From CAWHYG01 sp963833505 (GTDB taxonomy: Bacteria > Eisenbacteria > RBG-16-71-46 > CAIMUX01), in NCBI GenBank assembly GCA_963833505.1, contig CAWHYG010000007.1, positions 1,178,001 through 1,242,000 of the forward strand: a stretch of DNA of 64,000 bases, read 5' to 3'. The position numbers and the translations under genes were made by a program. Shown here piece after piece: positions 16,820 through 25,587 of the stretch. The first letter of the stretch is position 1. Each line of letters begins with the position of its first letter. Under the pieces are notes generated by a model. The model had not been told where the DNA came from. It did not search any database and saw only the letters and a list, made by a program, of their open reading frames with translations.

Positions 16820-19351
16820 ATGCCCGGACTGTCCCGAAGGCCGCTCTTGTACATCGCCGTCGCCTCATTCCTGGCCGCGGGAATTCTCGTTTCCGCCTTC
16901 CTCTACCGGGGCACCATCCGGCCCCGGTCCGTTCCCGCCCGCCGCGAAACGGTTGCGGTCGAGATCGCGCGACTGCGGGACCTCGGCCAATATCAAGCCG
17001 CGCTCGACCTCGCTCGGAAACAGAAGCGGGAACTGGAAGACGACCGCGGGGCCTCTCCCTGGATGAAGGCCGACGCCGCCCGCCTGGTGACCACCCTCCA
17101 GCACGTCGTCTCCTTGCCGGATTCGAGCCGGCAGGCGTTGGCTGAGGCCGATGGCGACGACGCCGTCATCGCCCGAACGCTGATGGACGCTGATTACCGC
17201 CGCGGTGTCTTGCTGGCGAACAAGCAACTCGAAACCCGATGCCGGCTCCTGGGCGAGGATCACCTCGAAGTCGCGATCTCCCTGGCCGCGCTCGGGCGAC
17301 TGGCCCGGGCTCAGGGAGACTTTGCCCACGCTCTGGTCCTGCAGATCCGCGGGCTTGAGATTCGCCGGAAGGCCCTGGGCGACGCTCACCCGGAGGTTGC
17401 CACGAGCCTGGAATTTCTCGGCGAGACGGAGCAGGTGCTTGCCCGCCTCAAGGAGGCGCAACGGGATCTCCAGGAGTCACTGGCCATTCGCCGGGAGCTT
17501 TGCGGCCGATCGAGTCCCGCGGTGGCCGCAAGCTTGAACGCTCTGGCGGATCTCTTTCGACGCGAGCGCCAATACAACGAGGCCATTGCCATGTTCCAAG
17601 ATGCGCTGCAAATGCGCCGGAGGACCCTGGGGGCCCGTCACCCCGACGTGGCCGAGACCCTGTGCGACCTCGGATTGACCTACTTGTGGTCGGGCAACTG
17701 GAAGAAGGCCGCTCCCTGTCTCGACCAGGCGGTGAAGCTGTGTCGCGAGGCGCCAGGAGTGAACAAGGAGGTGCTGGCCCTGAGTCTCAGGTTGGAGAGC
17801 ACGATTCTCTGCAAGCGGGGACGATACGAGGAGGCGGAACGGGACCTGCGCGAGGATGCAGGAATCTACGAGGCGATCCGAGCCCAGGGCCGGCGCGGCG
17901 GACCGCCAAGCCACGCGCTCGAGGTCTATGCAAAACTCGCCACCACACAGCTCACGCTCGGAAAGGGCGAGGAAGCCTGGGCATCCCTGGAGCGGGGATT
18001 GAACCGCACGCTTCTCGACGATGTCGCGCCTTCCGGCGGGAACGATTCCTCGACGGTGCCGGATCCGGCGCGCGCGCAAGGCGATCCGGGGACCTGCAGC
18101 CTGGCAACGGTCCAGAGCGCTCTGACGGGTGACGCGGCCATCGTGGGTTGGCTGGATGAGATTCACGACAATGGCGGCACTTTGGAATATCCGATCTGGG
18201 GTTACGTCATCCGCCACGCCGGGCCGATCCAATGGGCGCGGGTGGATCCTCCGCCCGGCGCAGGGGCCGACGCGACCAGCCGGAAAGTCGTAGAGTACCG
18301 GGACGCTCTCCGTTCCCAGGTCGCCTGGCCGATTCGCGCAGCGGTGGACGATGACCTCATGCAAAAGGCCAAGGCGGTCTATGCCGAGCGCCTCGCGCCC
18401 TTGGCGAAATATCTGGACGGCATCGATCACCTCATTGTCGTCCGCGCCATGGCCATGAGCTACGTGCCCCTGGATGCCCTGGTCGAGCCCTCCGGCACCT
18501 GGGTCGCGGACCGGTATGCGATCACCTATACACCTTCGGCCACGCTCTTCGCCTGGATGCGGAAAAGAGGCGGCCCGGTCAAGGGCCCGCGCGGATGGCG
18601 CGTGCTGGCCATAGGGGATCCCGGCTCCGGGGCTTTCGGACGGCCGACCCGCGCAACCGGCTCAGAGCGGATTGCGCTCGATGGAGATTCCCCGATGCGT
18701 GCAACCCGGGAGGAGGTTCGCGACCTGGCCGAGGTCTTCCCGAACTCCACCATTCTCGTCGGCCGGGACGCGTCCAAGAGGGAAATCGCGCGCCAGATCG
18801 TCGACGGCAGATTGGGACAGTATGATCTGATTCACTTCGCTACCCACGCCCGGATCGATTGGATGTTCCCGATCGGCTCCGGCCTCCGCCTGGCCCAGAG
18901 CACTCCCCCGGCGGGCGGCGGGGAGTCCGGCGATTCCCTCCAGGAGGAGAGTCTCTTGACCGCTTCGGAAATCCGCGCCACCTGGAAACTCAAGGCCGAT
19001 CTCGTGACCTTGAGCGCGTGCGAGACGGGAGAATCCGGCAACTTCATGGAACCATCTTCCGGTCTGGCCGGATCGCTGCTCTCCGCCGGAGCAAGAAGTG
19101 TGCTCGAAAGCCTGTGGGACGTGGATGATCGGGCCACCTGCCTGCTCATGGGCCGTTTTTACGAGAATGTGACCGGCACCGACCGCGAATCGCGTCTGGG
19201 CCCGATCGGCCGGCCGATGCCGAAAGCGAAGGCCTTGCAGGAGGCCAAACACTGGCTGCGACGATATCGTGACTCCAACGGCGACACCCCCTTCTCAAGC
19301 CCCGCATACTGGGCGGCGTTCATTCTCTTCGGCGATTCAGGGGCATCGTAG
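16820..19351 (+). CDS. Membrane-anchored TPR-CHAT protease
   Basis: An 843-residue protein with one N-terminal membrane span (LLYIAVASFLAAGILVSAFLY), about six TPR_12-type repeats (segments such as AISLAALGRLARAQGDFAHAL), and a C-terminal CHAT caspase-like domain. The catalytic dyad is His676 in HFATHARID and Cys734 in LSACETGES. CHAT proteases are clan CD cysteine peptidases activated through their TPR partner regions; known members act in regulated proteolysis and in some defence systems. ATG 16820 is proposed; ATGs at 16796/16799 lie inside the inverted repeat, and none has a good ribosome binding site. An ECF sigma/ZAS pair upstream is the usual companion of such genes, but the intron now separates them by 2.1 kb, so the gene may have lost its promoter. 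The substrate is unknown. Confidence 0.8.
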   Translation: MPGLSRRPLLYIAVASFLAAGILVSAFLYRGTIRPRSVPARRETVAVEIARLRDLGQYQAALDLARKQKRELEDDRGASPWMKADAARLVTTLQHVVSLPDSSRQALAEADGDDAVIARTLMDADYRRGVLLANKQLETRCRLLGEDHLEVAISLAALGRLARAQGDFAHALVLQIRGLEIRRKALGDAHPEVATSLEFLGETEQVLARLKEAQRDLQESLAIRRELCGRSSPAVAASLNALADLFRRERQYNEAIAMFQDALQMRRRTLGARHPDVAETLCDLGLTYLWSGNWKKAAPCLDQAVKLCREAPGVNKEVLALSLRLESTILCKRGRYEEAERDLREDAGIYEAIRAQGRRGGPPSHALEVYAKLATTQLTLGKGEEAWASLERGLNRTLLDDVAPSGGNDSSTVPDPARAQGDPGTCSLATVQSALTGDAAIVGWLDEIHDNGGTLEYPIWGYVIRHAGPIQWARVDPPPGAGADATSRKVVEYRDALRSQVAWPIRAAVDDDLMQKAKAVYAERLAPLAKYLDGIDHLIVVRAMAMSYVPLDALVEPSGTWVADRYAITYTPSATLFAWMRKRGGPVKGPRGWRVLAIGDPGSGAFGRPTRATGSERIALDGDSPMRATREEVRDLAEVFPNSTILVGRDASKREIARQIVDGRLGQYDLIHFATHARIDWMFPIGSGLRLAQSTPPAGGGESGDSLQEESLLTASEIRATWKLKADLVTLSACETGESGNFMEPSSGLAGSLLSAGARSVLESLWDVDDRATCLLMGRFYENVTGTDRESRLGPIGRPMPKAKALQEAKHWLRRYRDSNGDTPFSSPAYWAAFILFGDSGAS

Positions 19352-19562
19352 CTCCGGCTCCCGCTCCGGCTCCCGCGACCGTGCGACCTGGCGATTCCGT
19401 CGGCACACCCGGTCCTGGGGGCCGCTTCGGAGCGCAGGGCCGCCATGAGAACCGCCTCGTCGGGCCCGCCACAGGTGGAGAAATTGAGGTGGCCGCCGGG
19501 GCTGCAAGCTTCTTCCGCGAAATCCCCGTCGATTTATGTCACGTTGAGGCTAACGTGATCGC

Positions 19563-21197
19563 ATGAGGATCATCCGCGAGCATCCGCTGCTCTCCCTGGT
19601 GCTGGGAGCCGGCCTTCTCCGGATCATCGCGGCCTTCTTCGCGCGCGGCTACATGGCCACGGACGACCATCAGCAGGTTGTCGAGATGGCGGCGGACTGG
19701 CTGCGGGGCAACCATGTCTTCCTCTCCGGCGGGGAGACCTTCTATCGGTCCCTGCTCTTTCCCGGATTCCATTGGTCGATCATGGCGCTGGCGCGGGCCG
19801 CCGGCCTGGTCGATCCGGGCGCGGTCATGACCTTGGTGCGGATCATCCTCGGGCTGTACTCGCTCTGGGCGGTCGCCGTGGCGTGGAAGTTCGGGCTCCT
19901 GCTCGGAGAATCCTCGGGCCGGGAAGGAGAAGGCCGGCGAGTGGCCTGGACGGCCGGCGCGCTGGTGGCGGCGCACGCCGTCATGCCCTGGGGCGCGGTC
20001 CGAAGCCTGATCGAGACCGCGTCCATCCCTCCGTTCCTGCACAGCCTCTACCTCCTGTATCTGATTGATCACCCGGGGCCGGCCGGCCCGGCCCATGCCA
20101 TGGGGAGCACCGGATGGACCGGACGGATCCGCGCCGCGTTTACGACCGAGCCTCACCCGGATCGGTCCACTCCCCGGCGCGATCTCGGCCTGGCGTTCGG
20201 GGCCGGCCTGCTGTTCGGACTGGCCGGTCTGATCCGCTTCCAGGTCCTGACCGCCGGCGCGGGAATCGGCCTCTATCTGCTCTGGCGCCGGCGCCCGCGC
20301 GTCGTGACGTTGTGGGTTCTGGGCGCGGCGCTTCCGTTCCTCGGGCAGGGACTCTGGGACCTCGCCCTGCACGGGCGGTTCCTCGATTCCGTGGTGGTCT
20401 ACATCCGCTACAACCGCGCCCACTTGTACAGCTACGTCAACGGGCCCTGGTATCGCTTCCTGCTTCTCACCCTCGGCGCCTTCTGGCCGCCCTTCAGCCT
20501 TCTCTTCTGCGCGGCCATGTTCCGCGCCGTGCGCCGGCAGGGCCTGCTCTTCTGGGCGACCGCCGCCTTCATCACGGCGCATTCCATCGTTCCGGGTAAG
20601 CAGGAGCGGTTTCTCCTGCCGGTTTTTCCCGAGCTGGCGCTCTTGGGCGCGACCGGTCTGGCGGACTGGACCGCGCGCGCCGGGCCGCGTTTCCGGCGCC
20701 TGGTCCGGATCGGTTGGATCTGGTTCTGGGCGATCAACACGCCGCTCCTGGCACTGACCCTCGTGCACTACGGACAGAAAGCCCGCATCTCCCCCTTCCT
20801 CGACATCTACCGCCGGGGCGATGCCCGCGCGGTGGTGATGGATCTGACCGAGGAGGCGCCGCTTCTGCCCTGGTACTACCTGGACGGAGGTCAGAAAGGA
20901 CGGATGCCGGCGATTCTCGAGCTGCGGCAGCCCGAGGACTATGCCGCGGCGCGGCGGGCGCTGGGAGTGGATCTCCGCCGGTCGGCCGGCGCGGATTCCG
21001 CGAAACAGGTCTACGTCGTCATCTTCACGGTGGGGCGGATCCAGGATCATCTGGCTGAGTTGGAGCGTGAGCTTGGGCCGGTTCGGATCATCGATCATTC
21101 CTCGCCGGATCCGATCGAATGGGCGCTCCGGGCGCTCAATCCGCGGTTCAACAAGTCGAAGGAATCTTGGCTGGGGGTCTTGAACGCTGGTTCGTAG
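19563..21197 (+). CDS. GT-C membrane glycosyltransferase (GT22/ALG9-like)
   Basis: A 544-residue integral membrane protein with about ten hydrophobic segments. The first loop carries the acidic ATDDHQQVVEMA motif expected of GT-C enzymes that use polyprenyl-phosphate sugars, and the segment SLIETASIPPFLHSLYLLYLI fits the GT22/PIG-B-ALG family. A conserved PGKQERFLLPVFPELALL stretch follows the later spans. It probably adds a mannose-like sugar to a lipid-linked glycan or surface polymer. No other glycan gene is adjacent. The start ATG lacks a strong ribosome binding site; GTG 19555 is an out-of-frame alternative. Confidence 0.75.
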   Translation: MRIIREHPLLSLVLGAGLLRIIAAFFARGYMATDDHQQVVEMAADWLRGNHVFLSGGETFYRSLLFPGFHWSIMALARAAGLVDPGAVMTLVRIILGLYSLWAVAVAWKFGLLLGESSGREGEGRRVAWTAGALVAAHAVMPWGAVRSLIETASIPPFLHSLYLLYLIDHPGPAGPAHAMGSTGWTGRIRAAFTTEPHPDRSTPRRDLGLAFGAGLLFGLAGLIRFQVLTAGAGIGLYLLWRRRPRVVTLWVLGAALPFLGQGLWDLALHGRFLDSVVVYIRYNRAHLYSYVNGPWYRFLLLTLGAFWPPFSLLFCAAMFRAVRRQGLLFWATAAFITAHSIVPGKQERFLLPVFPELALLGATGLADWTARAGPRFRRLVRIGWIWFWAINTPLLALTLVHYGQKARISPFLDIYRRGDARAVVMDLTEEAPLLPWYYLDGGQKGRMPAILELRQPEDYAAARRALGVDLRRSAGADSAKQVYVVIFTVGRIQDHLAELERELGPVRIIDHSSPDPIEWALRALNPRFNKSKESWLGVLNAGS

Positions 21198-21262
21198 TTT
21201 CGGCCCGTCCGAAAAACCCGCTGCGCAGGCTCGCCGCTTGGGGAGGTCGTGAGGGTCCGCGG

Positions 21263-21679
21263 TTACTTGCCGACTTGAATGCCGGTAGCGCACCCGCTGA
21301 AGGTGTTATGGGCGAGCACGGCAGCATTTCCGAAGCGAAAAGCGTGGTCGTCGGCGAAGAGCGCCATCCCGAGCAATCGTAGATCAAGCCGATCGACTAC
21401 GACTAGATCCGGCGCGCTGAGCCGAGCCCGAAGGACTTCCTTCCCCTCGCTCTCCAGGACAACCTCGCCGTTGCTCTGGGTCGTTCTCACCCGGTGATCC
21501 TCGGAACGATTCTGGTTGACCCGGACCCCGATTCGAGCCGGTGGCGAGGGGACCAAGAGCGTCACGAGCAACCGACCTTCGTCGACCTCGAACTCCAAGA
21601 GCGGTTCCTGGCCGATCCTGATGGTGGTGCCGCAGTTCGAGAATAGATTGGAACCCAGCCGTATCTTCTCCGGCTTCAT
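21263..21679 (-). CDS. Small protein of unknown function
   Basis: A 138-residue soluble protein I do not recognise. It looks beta-rich (LEFEVDEGRLLVTLLVP...RIGVRVNQN) with no signal peptide or membrane span and ends FSGCATGIQVGK. Its ATG overlaps the inferred true stop of the gene upstream (ATGA), which argues that both are real and translationally coupled. GGAAAGGGA lies about 8 nt upstream as a possible ribosome binding site. Confidence 0.5.
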   Translation of the reverse strand: MKPEKIRLGSNLFSNCGTTIRIGQEPLLEFEVDEGRLLVTLLVPSPPARIGVRVNQNRSEDHRVRTTQSNGEVVLESEGKEVLRARLSAPDLVVVDRLDLRLLGMALFADDHAFRFGNAAVLAHNTFSGCATGIQVGK

Positions 21680-22094
21680 GCTGCGTCCCTTTCCAACGGT
21701 TCCGTGACCTCGATTCCGGACAGCTCGATCCAATCGAGAGTCTGGGGGGGCGGGTCAGACCGGGAATCCGCACCAGGTATGGCGCCTGGGACGCGTACAT
21801 ACTGACGCCGATGACCATCGGCACGTCTAAGTCGGGATAGAGCCGCCTGGTCTCCGACGGGGTGTGGAAGATCATGATGATCGGACCCCCCGCCGCCACC
21901 TCGAGTTCGCGTCGAATCGGTCGCACGATCCGCAGGAGGGGCAGCTGTTCCGCAGGATCGGCCAGAAAGACATCAAGGGTGCGCTCGCGACCGTCGTAAT
22001 CGCCGCACGCAAGTTCTGGACTTGCCCAGCGCACCGGACGGCCACCGAGGAGCCCCGAGACCACGTCCGGCACGTCATCACGAGTCATGGTCAT
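21676..22094 (-). pseudogene. Small gene of unknown function with a one-base frameshift at a C7 run
   Basis: From ATG 22094 (GAGGAGG four to five bases upstream) the frame reads about 120 residues of ordinary protein (RPVRWASPELACGDYDG...IIMIFHTPSETRRLYPDL...VIGVSMYA) and then degenerates after a run of seven C (G7 on the plus strand, 21744-21750). One extra C would continue as TLDWIELSGIEVTEPLERD and stop at 21676, overlapping the next ATG. This could be a sequencing/assembly error, a true inactivating deletion or slippage at the run; I favour an error or fresh deletion. Function unknown. Confidence 0.5.
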
Positions 22095-22143
22095 GAGTCC
22101 TCCTCGTGAAGCAGCTTGGTGAGCAGAGCCTAGGGAGCCCCCC

Positions 22144-23106
22144 TCACGCCTCCTCCGCGTACACCCCCATCCGCAGGTATTTCTCCAGTCGTTCCTGCAG
22201 CAGCCGCTCCGCCGGGATCCGGGTGAGCACCGCCAGGCTTTCGCGGATCTCGAGGCGCAGCGTCTCGCCCATGGCCAGGGGATTGCGATGCGCCCCCCCG
22301 ACCGGTTCGGGCACGACCCGATCGATCACCTTGAGGGAAAGGAGATCGGGCGCGGTGATCCGCATGGCCTCCGCCGCTTCCGGAGCCTTGGCCTGATCCT
22401 TCCAGAGGATCGCGGCGCAGCCTTCGGGAGAGATGACCGAGTAGATCGAGTTCTCCAGCATGAGCACGCGATCGCCGACCGCGATGGCCAGGGCGCCGCC
22501 CGATCCTCCCTCGCCGATGACCAGGACGAGGATCGGCACGCGAAGCCGCGACATCTCCCGGAGGTTCCGCGCGATCGCTTCGGACTGCCCGCGCTCTTCG
22601 GCGCCGATGCCGGGAAACGCGCCCGGCGTGTCGACGAAGCTGATCAACGGCGCGCCGAACTTCCCCGCCAGCTCCATCAGCCGGAGCGCCTTCCGATAAC
22701 CCTCCGGATGCGGCATGCCGAAGTTCCGCACCATCTTCTCTTTCGTGGTGCGGCCCTTCTGATGGCCAAGGATCACGACCGGCCGGCCCTCGAAACGGGC
22801 GGCGCCTCCGACGATCGCCTTGTCGTCGGCGAACCCGCGATCGCCGTGCAGCTCGATGAACTCGGTGAAGAGCATCGGGATGTAGTCGAGCAGGTAGGGG
22901 CGCCGGGGATGACGGGCGAGCTGGACCCGCTGCCAGGTCGTGAGATTGGTGTAGATCTCGGAGCGAAGCCGGTCTGCCTTGGCCTCGAGCTTCTTCAGCT
23001 CCTCGGTGAACTCGAGGTTCTCCTTCGTCGCGAAGGCCCGGAGATCCTCGATCTTGCGTTCCAGCTCGATGATCGGTTTCTCAAAGTCCAGCCAGGCTGT
23101 TTCCAT
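22144..23106 (-). CDS. accA: Acetyl-CoA carboxylase carboxyltransferase subunit alpha
   Basis: A 320-residue protein at the usual AccA length. With AccD it transfers the carboxyl group from carboxybiotin to acetyl-CoA, making malonyl-CoA for fatty acid synthesis in the cytoplasm. Recognisable blocks are LDFEKPIIELERKIEDLR, ARHPRRPYLLDYI, FIELHGDRGFADDKAI, GRPVVILGHQKGRTTKEK, NFGMPHPEGYRKALRLM, LISFVDTPGAFPGIGAEERGQ and VIGEGGSGGALAIAVGD. ATG 23106 has GGAG directly upstream. accD is not in the window. Confidence 0.97.
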   Translation of the reverse strand: METAWLDFEKPIIELERKIEDLRAFATKENLEFTEELKKLEAKADRLRSEIYTNLTTWQRVQLARHPRRPYLLDYIPMLFTEFIELHGDRGFADDKAIVGGAARFEGRPVVILGHQKGRTTKEKMVRNFGMPHPEGYRKALRLMELAGKFGAPLISFVDTPGAFPGIGAEERGQSEAIARNLREMSRLRVPILVLVIGEGGSGGALAIAVGDRVLMLENSIYSVISPEGCAAILWKDQAKAPEAAEAMRITAPDLLSLKVIDRVVPEPVGGAHRNPLAMGETLRLEIRESLAVLTRIPAERLLQERLEKYLRMGVYAEEA

Positions 23107-23590
23107 GATCTCCGTCCCGTTGATTCTTCGAACCCGATTCCGGGAGCCGATCGCCCTCCGAAAGGCGAAGGCACTCTAACAATCGGGGCCGGCGAGGTCA
23201 ACGCGCCGTCGCGGTCCCGCCGCAGGGTCATTGCGCCCGGAGGCCCCGGGCCGAACGAGTCCCGCGGGCGGCGCCTCGGCCGAAGCCGACTTCGACCGTC
23301 GCCCGAGGCGGCTCGCAGAAAGGATACCGCCCGTTGCATCCTGCCCGGTCCGGGCGTTCTGCGACGGCCTCCGAACGCGATCCTCCGCGATTTTTTCGCC
23401 CTGGTCCTCGCCCTAACCGGCGGACCGGGCACGGCTTCCGGCTTATTCTTCCCGAGTTTCGCCTCCGAGGCAAGGCGGCGGTACAAACCTTGAGGCAACC
23501 CGCCGGCACCCGCTGAAAACGTACTTTGGGGAACGATTCCGCGGACGGGCCGGAGGCAATGGCCCGGGCGTGAGTCTGGAGGTCGAATTC
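23107..23590. other. 484-bp intergenic region
   Basis: This lies between the divergent accA and lipoprotein genes and must hold both promoters, but I could not pick out a convincing -35/-10 pair. Short hairpins are present; nothing matches a riboswitch class I know. Confidence 0.3.
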
Positions 23591-24076
23591 ATGAAACCTT
23601 GTAGATTGATCCTGGGCATCCTTCTTTCGGTGGTCGTCGTGTTCGCGGCCGGTTGCGGCAAGACCTCGCGGCCCTCCCAGCCGGCGCTGTCCGCACAGGA
23701 CGACGCGCCTCTGACGTCGCCCACCAACCTCCGCACCACCGGGTTGCAGGGGACGGACGTCATCTTCACCTGGGACCCGAGCCCGGACACGAACGTCGCC
23801 GGATACAACGTCTATGTCTATTCTCCGTCGCCGCAGACGTTGTCCAGCTATGTGCTGGTCAACACCGGCGGGCCGGTGGCCAGCACCCGGTTCGTCTACA
23901 CCGGATCGTTGGACGCCGGCGTCTGGATCCGGGTCTCCGCGGTCGACTCGCAAAGCGACGAGAGCCCGCTGACGACCCCGGTCGGGTACGCGCCGTCCGC
24001 TCCTCCGTCGTCTCCGGGAAAGACTCCGTCGTCTCCGTCCGATGGTCCGACTCCGATCGACCCGGGCGCCAATTAG
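23591..24076 (+). CDS. Lipoprotein with a fibronectin type III-like domain
   Basis: A 161-residue lipoprotein. A hydrophobic signal ends at a lipobox (VVFAAGCGK), so the mature protein should be lipid-anchored at the cysteine. A single fibronectin III-like domain follows, visible as SPTNLRTTGLQGTDVIFTW, then DTNVAGYNVYVY and WIRVSAVDSQSDESPLT. The C-terminus is a short Pro/Ser tail. ATG 23591 has GGAGG eight bases upstream. Role unknown; such domains usually mediate protein or glycan contacts at the cell surface. Confidence 0.75.
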   Translation: MKPCRLILGILLSVVVVFAAGCGKTSRPSQPALSAQDDAPLTSPTNLRTTGLQGTDVIFTWDPSPDTNVAGYNVYVYSPSPQTLSSYVLVNTGGPVASTRFVYTGSLDAGVWIRVSAVDSQSDESPLTTPVGYAPSAPPSSPGKTPSSPSDGPTPIDPGAN

Positions 24077-24093
24077 CGGAGGGATGAACGAAG

Positions 24094-24122
24094 CGCCGGC
24101 CGGACGCCCGTGCCGGCCGGCG
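24094..24122 (+). terminator. GC-rich hairpin after the lipoprotein gene
   Basis: Perfect 10-bp arms CGCCGGCCGG and CCGGCCGGCG flank a 9-nt loop, 18 bp after the stop codon. No U tract follows, so it may protect the 3' end rather than terminate. Confidence 0.4.
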
Positions 24123-24210
24123 CGTTCCGGATCGTTGGTTCGGCACTGAGTTCCGGGGCGTCCGGCGAACCCAAACTCCCAGCCTCCTGCCCGTCGGGCG
24201 CCCCAGGCGT

Positions 24211-24250
24211 GACGAGGCCCGAGCATCGCGCTCGGGTCTCGTCCTTTTTG
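24211..24250 (+). terminator. Rho-independent terminator
   Basis: A 14-bp stem (GACGAGGCCCGAGC / GCTCGGGTCTCGTC, with one G-U pair) and a five-base loop are followed by CTTTTTG. It ends the lipoprotein transcript about 40 bp before the PyrE-Nudix gene, which therefore needs its own promoter. Confidence 0.8.
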
Positions 24251-24288
24251 TCCGACCCCGATCGGATCCCGTGCTAGCATCCGGCTCC

Positions 24289-25350
24289 ATGAACCCATCA
24301 GGCAGAGACGCAGCGGTTCCGTCCGGAGAGTCTTCACAGGAACGAGCCCGCCTTCTTCACCTGATCCGGCGGCTCTCCCTCCAGAGAGGCCGTTTCATTC
24401 TCGCTTCGGGGATGGTGAGCGACTACTACCTGGACCTCCGATTGACCACGACCCATCCGGAGGGCGCCCGCATCGCGGCCCGCCTGCTCATCGCCAAGGC
24501 GATGGCGCGCGGCGCCAACCGGGTCGGCGGGCCGACCCTGGGCGCCGATCCGCTCGTCGGAGCGGCCGTCGCGCTGTGCCGTCCGGCGTCGGGCCTCCGG
24601 GGATTCCTGGTCCGCGCGCAGGCCAAGGACCACGGCACCGGCCGGCGGATCGAGGGCCATCTGCAGCCCGGCGATCGCGCGCTGGTGCTGGACGACGTGG
24701 TCACGGCCGGCGGCTCGATCCTGCGGGCCGTGGAAGCCGTTCGGGCCGCGGGCGCGGAAGTCGTCGGCGCCTTTTGCCTGGTCGATCGGGAGCAGGGCGG
24801 CCGGGAGAAACTCGAGGAAGCCGGTGCGCCCCTCCACGCGGTCTTCCGCGTCGCGGAGGTGCTCGCGACGTCCGAAGCTCCGGAAGCCGAGGAGGAGACC
24901 GAGGCCCCGGCCGCTCACGAACCGCCGGTGACGCCGGCCCTGACCGTGGACGCCATCCTGGAGCTCGAACCGGGCCGGGTGCTGCTCGTGTCCCGCCGCC
25001 ATGCGCCGATGGGTTGGGCCCTGCCGGGCGGCTTCGTGGATCCCGATGAATCGGTCGAGGACGCAGCGAGACGCGAGATCCTGGAAGAAACCGGCCTCGA
25101 GATCACGGATCTCCGCCAAATGCACACTTACTCCGGTCCCGCGCGGGATCCTCGCCTGCCCACGGCCAGCGTGGTCTTCGCGGCCCGCGCCCGGGGGTCG
25201 TTCCGAGCAGGCGATGACGCGGCCGAGGCGCGCCTCTTCCCGCTGGACACGCTGCCCCGCGACCTCTGCTTTGATCATCGCTCCATCCTGGACGATTTCG
25301 TCCGAAGGCGATTCGGACTCGGACCGGGTTGGCGGGGCGGACAGCCGTAG
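24289..25350 (+). CDS. Orotate phosphoribosyltransferase fused to a Nudix hydrolase
   Basis: A 353-residue cytoplasmic fusion. Residues ~15-200 are an orotate phosphoribosyltransferase (PyrE) domain: FILASGMVSDYYLDLR, the K-x-HG loop in AKDHGTGRRIEG, and the PRPP-binding loop RALVLDDVVTAGGSI. It would make orotidine 5'-phosphate from orotate and PRPP in pyrimidine synthesis. A Glu/Pro-rich linker (about 205-222) leads to a Nudix domain with a full Nudix box, GGFVDPDESVEDAARREILEETGL, whose substrate cannot be told. ATG 24289 is preferred over GTG 24271; there is no ribosome binding site, and transcription close to the ATG would make it leaderless. No other pyrimidine gene is adjacent. Confidence 0.85.
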   Translation: MNPSGRDAAVPSGESSQERARLLHLIRRLSLQRGRFILASGMVSDYYLDLRLTTTHPEGARIAARLLIAKAMARGANRVGGPTLGADPLVGAAVALCRPASGLRGFLVRAQAKDHGTGRRIEGHLQPGDRALVLDDVVTAGGSILRAVEAVRAAGAEVVGAFCLVDREQGGREKLEEAGAPLHAVFRVAEVLATSEAPEAEEETEAPAAHEPPVTPALTVDAILELEPGRVLLVSRRHAPMGWALPGGFVDPDESVEDAARREILEETGLEITDLRQMHTYSGPARDPRLPTASVVFAARARGSFRAGDDAAEARLFPLDTLPRDLCFDHRSILDDFVRRRFGLGPGWRGGQP

Positions 25351-25587
25351 CGCGATCCTCACGCCGGCGCGCTTCGATGCCGCCGCACGAAGGTCGCGCC
25401 GCCCTTTTGATCCTTGCCCCATCCCTTCGCTTCGATACACTACGTTTGGCGCTCAGCCCGCGCTTGCTGCCGACCAGTCGCGCTGCTCTCGTCCGGCTCA
25501 GGCGGGCCTTTCCACCGGGGGCGCCGGCGCGCTGGATCCGGGGAGGCGCGGCGGCGGCGGTGGCATCGAGCACCGGAGGTTAAGGCC

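Noticed and set aside
23460..23560. A c-di-GMP-like riboswitch before the lipoprotein gene
   Set aside because: Short GGCAA-type pieces resemble parts of the class, but the conserved core and paired helices could not be aligned.
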